Below, piece by piece: positions 16,051-22,459 of a DNA stretch of 22,459 bases. Made by a program: the position numbers and the translations under genes. The notes under the pieces are model-generated. The model ran no database searches, was not told the DNA's origin, and was given only the letters and a program-made list of their open reading frames with translations. The first letter of the stretch is position 1. The number at the start of each line of letters is the position of its first letter. The stretch comes from Bifidobacterium imperatoris (GTDB taxonomy: Bacteria; Actinomycetota; Actinomycetes; Actinomycetales; Bifidobacteriaceae): the NCBI RefSeq assembly GCF_002860405.1, contig NZ_NMWV01000034.1, positions 1 through 22,459 on the forward strand, written 5' to 3'.

Positions 16051-16821
16051 ATGTCGCTGGCGGTACGAGTCATCCCGTGCCTGGATGTCGATAACGGTCG
16101 CGTGGTAAAAGGCGTGCATTTTGAGAATCTCAAGGATGCAGGCGATCCGGTGGAATTGGCGGCTGAATATTATCGTCAAGGAGCTGACGAACTCACATTC
16201 CTCGATGTCACCGCATCCAGCTCCCATCGCAGCACCATGATTGATGTGGTGTCGCGCACTGCTGAACAGGTTTTCATCCCGATGACGGTAGGCGGTGGCG
16301 TTCGTACGCCCGAAGATGTGGACTCACTGCTGCGCTGCGGTGCGGATAAGGTTGGTGTCAACACTGCGGCCATCAACGATCCTTCGCTGATTAGTCGTGT
16401 AGCTGAACGATTCGGCAATCAGGTTTTGGTACTTTCCGTGGATGCTCGCCGCGAGAAAGGCGAGCAGCATACGCAATCCGGTTTTGAGGTCACCACAATG
16501 GGTGGTCGTAAATCTACTGGCATTGATGCTATCTGGTGGGTGAAGCGAGCTGAAGAACTCGGTGCTGGTGAAATCTTGCTGAATTCTATGGATGCGGATG
16601 GCACCCAACAGGGCTTTGATCTTGAAATGATTCGAGAGGTCAGGAAAGAAGTCAAGATTCCGATTATCGCATCCGGTGGTGCCGGCAAAGTGGAGGATTT
16701 CCCCCCGGCCATTGAAGCTGGCGCTAATGCTGTGCTGGCGGCATCGGTGTTCCATTACGGCATCATGACCATTGCCGATGTCAAGGCTGAATTGAAGAAG
16801 CACGGCTACACCGTGCGGTAA
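16051..16821 (+). CDS. hisF: Imidazole glycerol phosphate synthase, cyclase subunit HisF
   Basis: HisF uses ammonia delivered by HisH to turn PRFAR into imidazole-glycerol phosphate and AICAR, the fifth step of histidine synthesis. The 256-residue TIM barrel has both catalytic Asp: D12 in [14 protein letters not shown] and D131 in LVLSVDARR, equivalent to D11 and D130 of the Thermotoga enzyme. The phosphate-binding GGGVRT (81-86) and ASGGAGK (207-213) loops are intact. GGGGAG lies 6 nt before ATG 16051. hisH and the other his genes are not in the window, so HisF must find its partner from another locus. hisI follows after 76 bp on the same strand. Confidence 0.97.
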   Translation: MSLAVRVIPCLDVDNGRVVKGVHFENLKDAGDPVELAAEYYRQGADELTFLDVTASSSHRSTMIDVVSRTAEQVFIPMTVGGGVRTPEDVDSLLRCGADKVGVNTAAINDPSLISRVAERFGNQVLVLSVDARREKGEQHTQSGFEVTTMGGRKSTGIDAIWWVKRAEELGAGEILLNSMDADGTQQGFDLEMIREVRKEVKIPIIASGGAGKVEDFPPAIEAGANAVLAASVFHYGIMTIADVKAELKKHGYTVR

Positions 16822-16852
16822 TCAGTTGTGTCCGTTCAGCTGGACTCGTGAA

Positions 16853-16876
16853 TTGACAGACAGTGTCTGCCGACAC
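16853..16876 (+). promoter_or_regulatory. TTGACA element with overlapping palindrome upstream of hisI
   Basis: A perfect -35 hexamer TTGACA (16853-16858) overlaps the palindrome CAGACA-G-TGTCTG (16857-16869). That in turn overlaps GTGTC-TGCC-GACAC (16863-16876), an alternative hairpin. No good -10 lies at 16-18 nt, so promoter activity is uncertain. The dyad over a -35 would suit a repressor. Confidence 0.35.
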
Positions 16877-16897
16877 ATTCGTTTATAGGTAGGGAAC

Positions 16898-17296
16898 ATG
16901 ACAGATATTGCATACGACAACTCCGCAGAGCTTGATCCGCGTATTGCGTCTCGCTTAAAGCGTGACGCCAAAGGATTGGTTGCTGCGGTAATCCAACAAT
17001 ACGACACCCGTGAGGTGTTGATGGTCGGATACATGAACGATGAGGCGTTACGTCGGACGCTGACTACTGGACGCGTGACTTTCTGGTCTCGTTCCCGTCA
17101 GGAATACTGGCGTAAAGGTGATACCTCTGGCCATGTGCAATATGTGAAAAGCGTGTCACTTGATTGTGACGGAGATGCACTGCTGGTTGAAGTCGACCAG
17201 GTGGGAGCAGCTTGCCACACAGGTAAGCGCAGCTGCTTCCTTGAAGGTGGTCCTTTGCCAGTGGTTGAGGGACATCGTCCTGCAGAGCGGCACTAA
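16898..17296 (+). CDS. hisI: Phosphoribosyl-AMP cyclohydrolase
   Basis: This enzyme opens the adenine ring of phosphoribosyl-AMP, the third step of histidine synthesis (EC 3.5.4.19). The 132-residue protein is the free-standing form, without the HisE pyrophosphohydrolase domain that is fused in enterobacteria. Metal-site residues are all present: D89, D91 and D93 in DCDGD for magnesium, and C90, C106 and C113 for zinc. [13 protein letters not shown] (62-74) is the family signature. ATG 16898 follows AGGTAGGG closely. It ends 9 bp before trpE, so the two are almost certainly cotranscribed, an arrangement common in actinobacteria. Confidence 0.97.
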   Translation: MTDIAYDNSAELDPRIASRLKRDAKGLVAAVIQQYDTREVLMVGYMNDEALRRTLTTGRVTFWSRSRQEYWRKGDTSGHVQYVKSVSLDCDGDALLVEVDQVGAACHTGKRSCFLEGGPLPVVEGHRPAERH

Positions 17297-17305
17297 GGAG
17301 CAAAT

Positions 17306-18862
17306 ATGAGCGAATGCAGCGTCAAGCACCTGAAGTGGGGTGCCACTTGGCCGAGTCGTGAGCAGTTCCATGAATTAGCGGATCAGGGATACCGTGTGAT
17401 TCCTATTGTTCGCCGTCTGCTCGCAGATTCTCTGACTCCGGTTGGATTCTATGAGCGTTTAGCCGGTGGGCGCAGCGGTACTTTTATTCTTGAATCCGCG
17501 GAATTTGGCGGCAGTTGGAGCCGTTACAGCTTTATTGGCGTCAACTCGATGGCGCAGCTTCGCTCCAATAATGGACAGGCTGATTGGCTTGGCAAAGTGC
17601 CGGTTGGCGTGCCCACCAAGGGCGATGTTATCGAAGTCGCTCATGCGGCGCTGAAAACCCTGAAAGCCCCACACGTAGAGGGTCTGCCGAATCTGACGTC
17701 CGGTCTTGTTGGCACGGTTGGCTGGGATGCCATCCGCCACTGGGAGCCGACCTTGCGCGCTGAGGCGCCGAACGAAACCGGCCAGCCGGAAACCGTACTG
17801 GCCTTGGCTACCGATATTGCCGTGGTCGATCACGTTTCCGGCTCAGTCTGGCTCATCGCCAACGCCGTCAACGTGGATGACAAGCCCACCCGTGCCGATA
17901 ACGCCTACAACGAGGCTGTAGCGCGCCTAGACCAGATGCAGCGCGATGCAGCCACGCCGACCCCGGGTGAAGCTCGCGTCAACGTATTGGACGAGTCAGT
18001 GCCTCAGCCGGAGCTCCGCTTCCGCACGGAGAAGAGTCATTACGAGCATGCGGTCGAGGAAGCCAAGCGGCACATCGTTGATGGCGATGTATTCCAGGTG
18101 GTTATTTCCCAGCGTCTCGACATCGATTCTCCTGCTGACCCGTTTGACGTCTACCGCGTGCTGCGCACGCTGAATCCAAGCCCGTACATGTATTTCATGG
18201 CGTTGACCGATGCCGAAGGCCGTGATTTCAATGTGATTGGCTCCAGTCCGGAAACCTTGATTAAGGTGGATAACGGCCACGCCATGACCTTCCCGATTGC
18301 CGGTTCCCGCCCACGCGGTGCCACGCCGGAGGAAGACGAGAAGCTCGCCAAGGAGCTGCTTGCCGATCCGAAGGAACGCAGTGAACACATCATGCTCGTG
18401 GATTTGTCTCGCAATGACTTAAGCAAGGTGTGTGTGCCGCAATCCGTGGATGTCGTACAGCTTATGGACATCAAGCGCTTCAGCCACATCATGCACATTT
18501 GCTCTACGGTTACCGGCAAAGTCGACCCGTCACTGACCGCTTTCGACGTGTTCAAATCCGCTTTCCCCGCGGGTACGCTTTCCGGCGCACCCAAGCCTCG
18601 TGCGGTGGAGATCATCGACGAACTGGAACCTGCGGATCGTGGTATCTACGGCGGTACCGTCGGCTACTTTGACTTCTCCGGCAACATGGACATGGCCATC
18701 GCCATTCGTACCGCGTTCCTGCGCGATCACGAGGCAAGTGTGCAAGCCGGAGCCGGCATCGTGCTTGACTCCGTGCCCGCAACCGAATGGCAGGAAACCC
18801 GCAATAAGGCCGAAGCCAGCGTCGAAGCCGTGCAGATTGCGGCCCAGTTGCGCGAACTATAG
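17306..18862 (+). CDS. trpE: Anthranilate synthase component I
   Basis: TrpE converts chorismate to anthranilate with ammonia from TrpG (EC 4.1.3.27), the committed step of tryptophan synthesis. The 518-residue protein has the N-terminal tryptophan-feedback motif (ILES at 61-64, then SRYSFIG, 72-78) and the C-terminal catalytic chorismate-binding domain: IAGSRPRG (331-338), DLSRNDL (366-372), GTLSGAPKPRAVEIIDELE (423-441) and GGTVGYFDFSGNMD (449-462). The feedback motif suggests inhibition by tryptophan. AAGGAG lies 5 nt before ATG 17306, in the 9-bp gap after hisI. No trpG or other trp gene adjoins, and I see no leader peptide with Trp codons, so no classical attenuator is present. Confidence 0.97.
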   Translation: MSECSVKHLKWGATWPSREQFHELADQGYRVIPIVRRLLADSLTPVGFYERLAGGRSGTFILESAEFGGSWSRYSFIGVNSMAQLRSNNGQADWLGKVPVGVPTKGDVIEVAHAALKTLKAPHVEGLPNLTSGLVGTVGWDAIRHWEPTLRAEAPNETGQPETVLALATDIAVVDHVSGSVWLIANAVNVDDKPTRADNAYNEAVARLDQMQRDAATPTPGEARVNVLDESVPQPELRFRTEKSHYEHAVEEAKRHIVDGDVFQVVISQRLDIDSPADPFDVYRVLRTLNPSPYMYFMALTDAEGRDFNVIGSSPETLIKVDNGHAMTFPIAGSRPRGATPEEDEKLAKELLADPKERSEHIMLVDLSRNDLSKVCVPQSVDVVQLMDIKRFSHIMHICSTVTGKVDPSLTAFDVFKSAFPAGTLSGAPKPRAVEIIDELEPADRGIYGGTVGYFDFSGNMDMAIAIRTAFLRDHEASVQAGAGIVLDSVPATEWQETRNKAEASVEAVQIAAQLREL

Positions 18863-18896
18863 AGCACATCTGCTGCTATAGCATGCTGCAGTGTAT

Positions 18897-18976
18897 TTGC
18901 GTAATATCAATCGTGCCGATTGCCATGTGGTAATCGGCACGATTGATATTAGGTATGATTGAACGGCATTACGCAA
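18897..18976. repeat. Nested inverted repeats between trpE and permease gene
   Basis: An outer 9-bp inverted repeat, TTGCGTAAT (18897-18905) with ATTACGCAA (18968-18976), encloses a hairpin with 22-nt arms (18903-18924 with 18929-18950) and the tetraloop ATGT. The inner stem is perfect except for one G-T pair near the loop. No T-run follows. The two structures share AAT at 18903-18905. A TATGAT hexamer (18954-18959) lies between the right inner arm and the right outer arm. It could be a terminator without a U-tract, an operator overlapping the permease promoter, or both. Confidence 0.7.
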
Positions 18977-18998
18977 TAACCAGATAAGGAGTTCAGGT

Positions 18999-20489
18999 AT
19001 GGCGACCGCCGGTTCAGGCAAGACGGACATGGGCAGTGGTAATCCCACCGAATCTGTTACCGACAAAACCGGCGTGAATAAGTCCGTTGGTGAGCATGGG
19101 CTTGAGCGGAAGATGGAGTCGCGCCATCTGACGATGATCTCCCTCGGCGGTGTGATTGGTACCGGTCTTTTTGTCTCTTCCGGTTATACGATTCATCAGG
19201 CTGGGCCTCTTGGCGCGATTCTCGCATACGCAGTCGGTTCCCTGCTGGTCTATTGCGTGATGGTGTCGCTTGGTGAGTTGTCTGTGGCGATGCCGTATGC
19301 CGGTAGCTTCCACATGTATGCGAAACGATTCATTGGCCCGGGTACTGCGTTTGTTATCGCCATCCTGTATTGGCTGAATTGGGCGGTGGCGTTAGCCAGC
19401 GAATTCACGGCGGCGGGATTGCTGATGCAACGATGGTTCCCTGATTCTCCCGCCTGGATATGGTCAGCAGTGTTTATCGCTGTGGTATTTGTACTCAATA
19501 TTTTGTCTGTGCGCCTGTATGGTGAAGCGGAATTTTGGTTCGCATCAATCAAGGTGTTTGCGATTGTAGCGTTCATTGTTATTGGCCTGTTGGCTATTTT
19601 TGGTGCTATTCCGATTGCGGGTTATGATTCAGCACCGCTGTTCGGAAATTTTGTTGCCGATGGTTGGTTCCCCAATGGGTTTGCCCCTGTGTTCTCTACG
19701 CTGTTGACGGTGGTGTTTGCATTCTCCGGCACTGAGGTTGTCGGTGTGGCTGCTGGCGAGACTAAATCTCCGGATAAGGCGATTCCGAAGGCTGTGCACA
19801 CTACGGTGTTCCGTCTTGCGATTTTCTTCATCGGTTCGATTCTGGTGATGTCAGCATTGATTCCCTGGCATCAGGCGGGCGTTGAGACCAGTCCGTTTGT
19901 ACTGGTGTTCCAGTCGATTGGTATGCCGTTTGCCGGCGACGTGATGAATTTCGTGGTATTGACCGCGGTACTGTCTGCAGCGAATTCCGGTCTGTATGTG
20001 TGTTCGCGCATGGTTTGGTCTCTGGCCAAGGAGAGACTGATCCCGGCCCGGTTCGCCAAGACGAACTTCCATGGCGTACCTGTCTGGGCTGTGCTATTTT
20101 CCATGATTGGTTCGCTTCTGGCGCTGCTTTCCTCAGTGATTGCCGCATCCACCGTGTATCTGGTGCTAGTGGCCGTTTCCGGATTGGCTACCTTGGTGGT
20201 GTGGTTCTCCGTATGCGTATGCCATATTCGATTCCGCCGCGAATGGGCGAAAGCAGGGCATAATGTGTCTGAGCTCGGCTATCGTGCTCCTGGTTTCCCG
20301 GTGCTGCCGTGGCTTGCGATTGTGATGTGCATCGGTGCGCTCGTGCTCGTCATTCTGGATGACACTCAGCGTTCCACTCTGTATTGCATGATTCCGTTCG
20401 TCGCCTGCTGCTATGCCGGCTACTACATGCTTGAGCGTCGTCGCAAGCGAGAAGGCATAGTCGCTGACGAGAATGGGCAGCATGAATGA
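18999..20489 (+). CDS. Amino-acid permease (APC superfamily, AAT type)
   Basis: This 496-residue protein has a Gly/Ser/Thr-rich cytoplasmic N-terminus (1-38) and about twelve hydrophobic spans. The signature LERKMESRHLTMISLGG, then VIGTGLFVSSGYTI in span 1, and FAFSGTEVVGVAAGE-(T)-KSPDKAIPKAV in the middle are typical of the AAT family (LysP, AroP, RocE type): proton-coupled uptake of amino acids across the inner membrane. The substrate cannot be read from sequence. The position after hisI-trpE invites the idea of an aromatic or basic amino-acid carrier under related control, which is inference. AAGGAG lies 7-8 nt before ATG 18999. A 112-bp gap (20490-20601) without a clear terminator separates it from the converging MATE gene. 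Confidence 0.93.
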   Translation: MATAGSGKTDMGSGNPTESVTDKTGVNKSVGEHGLERKMESRHLTMISLGGVIGTGLFVSSGYTIHQAGPLGAILAYAVGSLLVYCVMVSLGELSVAMPYAGSFHMYAKRFIGPGTAFVIAILYWLNWAVALASEFTAAGLLMQRWFPDSPAWIWSAVFIAVVFVLNILSVRLYGEAEFWFASIKVFAIVAFIVIGLLAIFGAIPIAGYDSAPLFGNFVADGWFPNGFAPVFSTLLTVVFAFSGTEVVGVAAGETKSPDKAIPKAVHTTVFRLAIFFIGSILVMSALIPWHQAGVETSPFVLVFQSIGMPFAGDVMNFVVLTAVLSAANSGLYVCSRMVWSLAKERLIPARFAKTNFHGVPVWAVLFSMIGSLLALLSSVIAASTVYLVLVAVSGLATLVVWFSVCVCHIRFRREWAKAGHNVSELGYRAPGFPVLPWLAIVMCIGALVLVILDDTQRSTLYCMIPFVACCYAGYYMLERRRKREGIVADENGQHE

Positions 20490-20601
20490 GCTGTTTTTGA
20501 CGATTTCGCCAAACCGGGTTCATTCACCGATAATTGAGCCAACGGACAAGAAAATCATTCAACTCACAAATCCCAGTGTGGATGACGTCAGATTGTGGTG
20601 A

Positions 20602-22023
20602 TTACTGATGTGTAATACCGTTGGATCGCTTATTGAAAACACGAGGTCTTAATTCCGGCAGCATTACTATGAGCAGCACCACGGCAAGTGCGGCGGTAAG
20701 CAAATCAGCGATAGCCTGTGCGGCAATCACGCCCTCGTACCCAAACAATCGTGAGCCAACACCAAGCGTAAGCGCCAATATTATGCCTTGTCTGCTGATG
20801 GATAGTATGAAGGCGCCTAAGGCTTTACCTGTGGACTGGAATGTACATGTGGTCACCATCACGATGGCCACGCACACCAGGCTTAGCAGTTGCACGCGGA
20901 GCATGCCCGCTCCTAGTATCACGATAGTTTCATCGTTAATAAAGAATCGCATCATCATATGGTCGGCAAGGCTCAACACCACGGTCATAATAAGTGCGAA
21001 CAGGCATAGGAACGCATATGAGAAACGCATGATGCCACGAAGCCGGTTCATGTTGCGGGCGCCGAAATTATAACCGATAAGGGGCTGCGCGCCGAAAGCG
21101 AATCCGGCGAAAATCAGTACGGCAATCATAACTACTTTCAGTGCAATGCCCATTGCCGCTACGGCATCCGTGCCATAGGGCAAGAGGAACAGATTGACCA
21201 TGACTATTCCCACGCTTTGCGTGAGATTCGTAATCGCCGCAGGAATGCCAATGGCGAAGATGCTGCGAATCTCATGACTGGTGATATTGATGGTATGAGC
21301 AGCGCGGCGGATAGCGCTGCTCAAGCGAATGGTCTTGGCGAACATGAGTTTCGGGCGAATGGACAGGTTCTGACTACGTGCGACAAGGAACCATATGTAG
21401 TAGATATCAGTGCAGATATTGGCGATGACCGTTGCGCCGGCGGAGCCCAAGGCTCCCCAGTCGAACACATGGATGAACAACGGATTGAGCATGATGTTAA
21501 CGGCGGTACCAGCCATCGAACCGATCATGGATTCAACGGCATGCCCTTCGGTGCGCAGCAGGTTCGTAGGCGTCATCGACACAATGATGAACGGCGAACC
21601 GATGATGATCAACGTGTAGAATTCACTGGCATACTGCCAAGTGTCTTCGGTGGCACCCAGCAAAGTAAGCATCTGTGGACGGAATATCAGACCAAGAGTT
21701 GCGACGATGATGCCGGTGGCAATGGCCGCGTAGAAGCAGAACACGCTGAGTCGCTTACCGTCCGCGTAACGATGTTGCCCGAACAATCGGGAGATGACCG
21801 AAGCGCCGCCGAGGCCGAATATATCGCCAAGAGCGATCATCACCGTGAACACTGGAGCGGTCAGGGAAACGCCGGCCACCATATTCGTATTGCCCGTATG
21901 CGCAACGAAATAGGTATCCACCATGTTGTAAACCAATGTGACCAGCATGCTGAGTACCACTGGCATGGCCAGCGAGAAATACGCTTTGGGAATCGGCGCT
22001 TTTTCGAATAGTGCGTTATCCAT
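20602..22023 (-). CDS. MATE family efflux transporter
   Basis: This 473-residue protein has about twelve hydrophobic spans in two related halves (about 12-210 and 250-460). The start PIPKAYFSLAMPVVLSMLVTLVYNMVDTYFVAHTG is the classic opening of MATE carriers (NorM/MepA/DinF type), which export drugs and metabolites using a sodium or proton gradient. GDIFGLGGASVISRLFGQ (66-83) and FGAQPLIGYNFGARN in the second half are conserved family blocks. The substrate is unknown. The ribosome site is weak (GAAAG about 10 nt before ATG 22023). Upstream (22024-22188) I find only weak promoter hints, including a TATGAT on the minus strand at 22086-22081. No regulator gene is adjacent within the window. Confidence 0.94.
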   Translation of the reverse strand: MDNALFEKAPIPKAYFSLAMPVVLSMLVTLVYNMVDTYFVAHTGNTNMVAGVSLTAPVFTVMIALGDIFGLGGASVISRLFGQHRYADGKRLSVFCFYAAIATGIIVATLGLIFRPQMLTLLGATEDTWQYASEFYTLIIIGSPFIIVSMTPTNLLRTEGHAVESMIGSMAGTAVNIMLNPLFIHVFDWGALGSAGATVIANICTDIYYIWFLVARSQNLSIRPKLMFAKTIRLSSAIRRAAHTINITSHEIRSIFAIGIPAAITNLTQSVGIVMVNLFLLPYGTDAVAAMGIALKVVMIAVLIFAGFAFGAQPLIGYNFGARNMNRLRGIMRFSYAFLCLFALIMTVVLSLADHMMMRFFINDETIVILGAGMLRVQLLSLVCVAIVMVTTCTFQSTGKALGAFILSISRQGIILALTLGVGSRLFGYEGVIAAQAIADLLTAALAVVLLIVMLPELRPRVFNKRSNGITHQ

Positions 22024-22188
22024 GTCTCGTTTTCTTTCTCATGTGCGGCGGCTGATCAAACTGGTGTCAATATCACGGGCATCATAGCCGGCACAGTGCG
22101 GACAATCGACACGCCAATGTTGCGGCGAAGAATAATTGTCGGTTTGCAGACATCATCTTAGGTGACGGAGTTGCATTGTCCTTTACGA

Positions 22189-22254
22189 GGTGCCTCATTT
22201 GAAAATGAGCGCGTAATCCGGAGTGGTGCCTCACCTGTGGTGAGCGTGAAATCC
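22189..22254. repeat. Two diverged copies of a palindromic 30-bp element
   Basis: Copy A (22189-22219) and copy B (22225-22254) both begin GGTGCCTCA and end AATCC. Each holds a palindrome: CTCATTT-GA-AAATGAG (22194-22209) and CTCACC-TGT-GGTGAG (22230-22244). The differences fall in paired stem positions and keep both stems intact. Copy B ends on the first base of the stop codon of the edge reading frame. Confidence 0.7.
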
Positions 22255-22459
22255 TAGTCCGCGTCGGCTTGTGGGGTTTCGTCGTCTTCCGGTTCGACGC
22301 CCGCGATCCGGGCGAGCGTCTTGTTCAAGTATGCCATGTCCGGGCCCATGCGTCTGGCCAGCCGCGCGGTGCGCGGTGCCGCCAGTGCTTCGAGCCGGTC
22401 CTGGATGTCGTGGATGCGGCGGACGAGCTCGGCCGGGTTCACGGTCGCGAGCGTGTGTT
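22254..22459 (-). CDS. 3' end of a GC-rich reading frame running off the window
   Basis: The minus-strand frame stays open to the window edge. An internal GTG (22442-22440) would give 62 residues, but no ribosome site precedes it, so this is more likely the C-terminus of a longer protein. The segment NPAELVRRIHDIQDRLEALA is a charged amphipathic helix; a second helix and an acidic tail (PEDDETPQADAD) follow. The helix reminds me of the C-termini of some actinobacterial integrase-type transposases, but this is only a resemblance. Base composition is visibly more GC-rich than the MATE gene next to it, with GC at most third positions. I do not assign a function. Confidence 0.45.
   Translation of the reverse strand, partial: HTLATVNPAELVRRIHDIQDRLEALAAPRTARLARRMGPDMAYLNKTLARIAGVEPEDDETPQADAD

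Noticed and set aside
17297..17305. Trp-codon leader peptide attenuator for trpE
   Set aside because: Only 9 bp separate hisI from trpE, so there is no room for a leader peptide and attenuator.
20490..20601. Shared terminator between the permease and MATE genes
   Set aside because: I could not find a convincing stem with a T-run on either strand in this convergent gap.
21217..22011. Plus-strand open frame (264 codons) opposite the MATE gene
   Set aside because: The composition is polar and random-looking, and it overlaps the well-conserved MATE reading frame throughout.

Overview
The window reads as a chromosomal segment of a Bifidobacterium, most like the B. longum/B. breve group. The grounds are the moderately GC-rich actinobacterial codon use, the order rpsB-tsf-pyrH-frr-cdsA-rlmN followed by hisF-hisI-trpE, a GuaB3-type protein beside a eukaryote-type NADP-isocitrate dehydrogenase, and an M23 protein with the actinobacterial 'CLHWGL' signature. 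I cannot settle the species from sequence alone. Nearly everything is core housekeeping DNA. The accessory-looking parts are the left tRNA cluster with the genes beside it, and the extreme right edge.

Layout. 1-332: three identical tRNA-Asn(GTT) genes on the minus strand in exact 112-bp tandem units, ending in a terminator. 509-1288 (-): an unrecognised five-span membrane protein. 1591-2304 (+): a membrane-anchored M23 (LytM-like) protein lacking canonical histidines. 2317-4020 (-): a large sugar-binding-type lipoprotein with a Ser/Asp-rich insert and no transporter beside it. 4193-5410 (-): icd. 5539-6663 (+): guaB3. 6852-7337 (+): a small Rv3235-like protein. 7402-9462 (+): long-chain acyl-CoA ligase with a heptad-repeat tail, translationally close to a peptide deformylase (9468-9956).

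10254-15853 (+) is the translation and membrane-lipid block. rpsB and tsf are separated by an intercistronic hairpin and closed by a strong terminator. They are followed by pyrH (UMP kinase), frr (ribosome recycling), cdsA (CDP-diacylglycerol synthesis) and rlmN (23S rRNA/tRNA m2A methyltransferase). Then come hisF (16051-16821), hisI (16898-17296) and trpE (17306-18862), which link the histidine and tryptophan branches, both of which draw on PRPP. An AAT-type amino-acid permease (18999-20489) follows a striking nested inverted repeat. A MATE exporter (20602-22023) lies on the minus strand. The right edge holds the 3' end of a GC-rich reading frame that runs out of the window, bordered by two diverged copies of a palindromic 30-bp element.

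I found no CRISPR array, rRNA, prophage, toxin-antitoxin pair or complete insertion sequence, and no clear previously undescribed multi-gene system. The best leads are regulatory: the 22-bp-arm hairpin nested in a 9-bp inverted repeat between trpE and the permease, paired palindromes upstream of hisF, and the covarying palindromic repeats at the right edge. There are also protein oddities: Ser in place of the IMPDH-type catalytic Cys in GuaB3, the degenerate M23 site, and the orphan lipoprotein.
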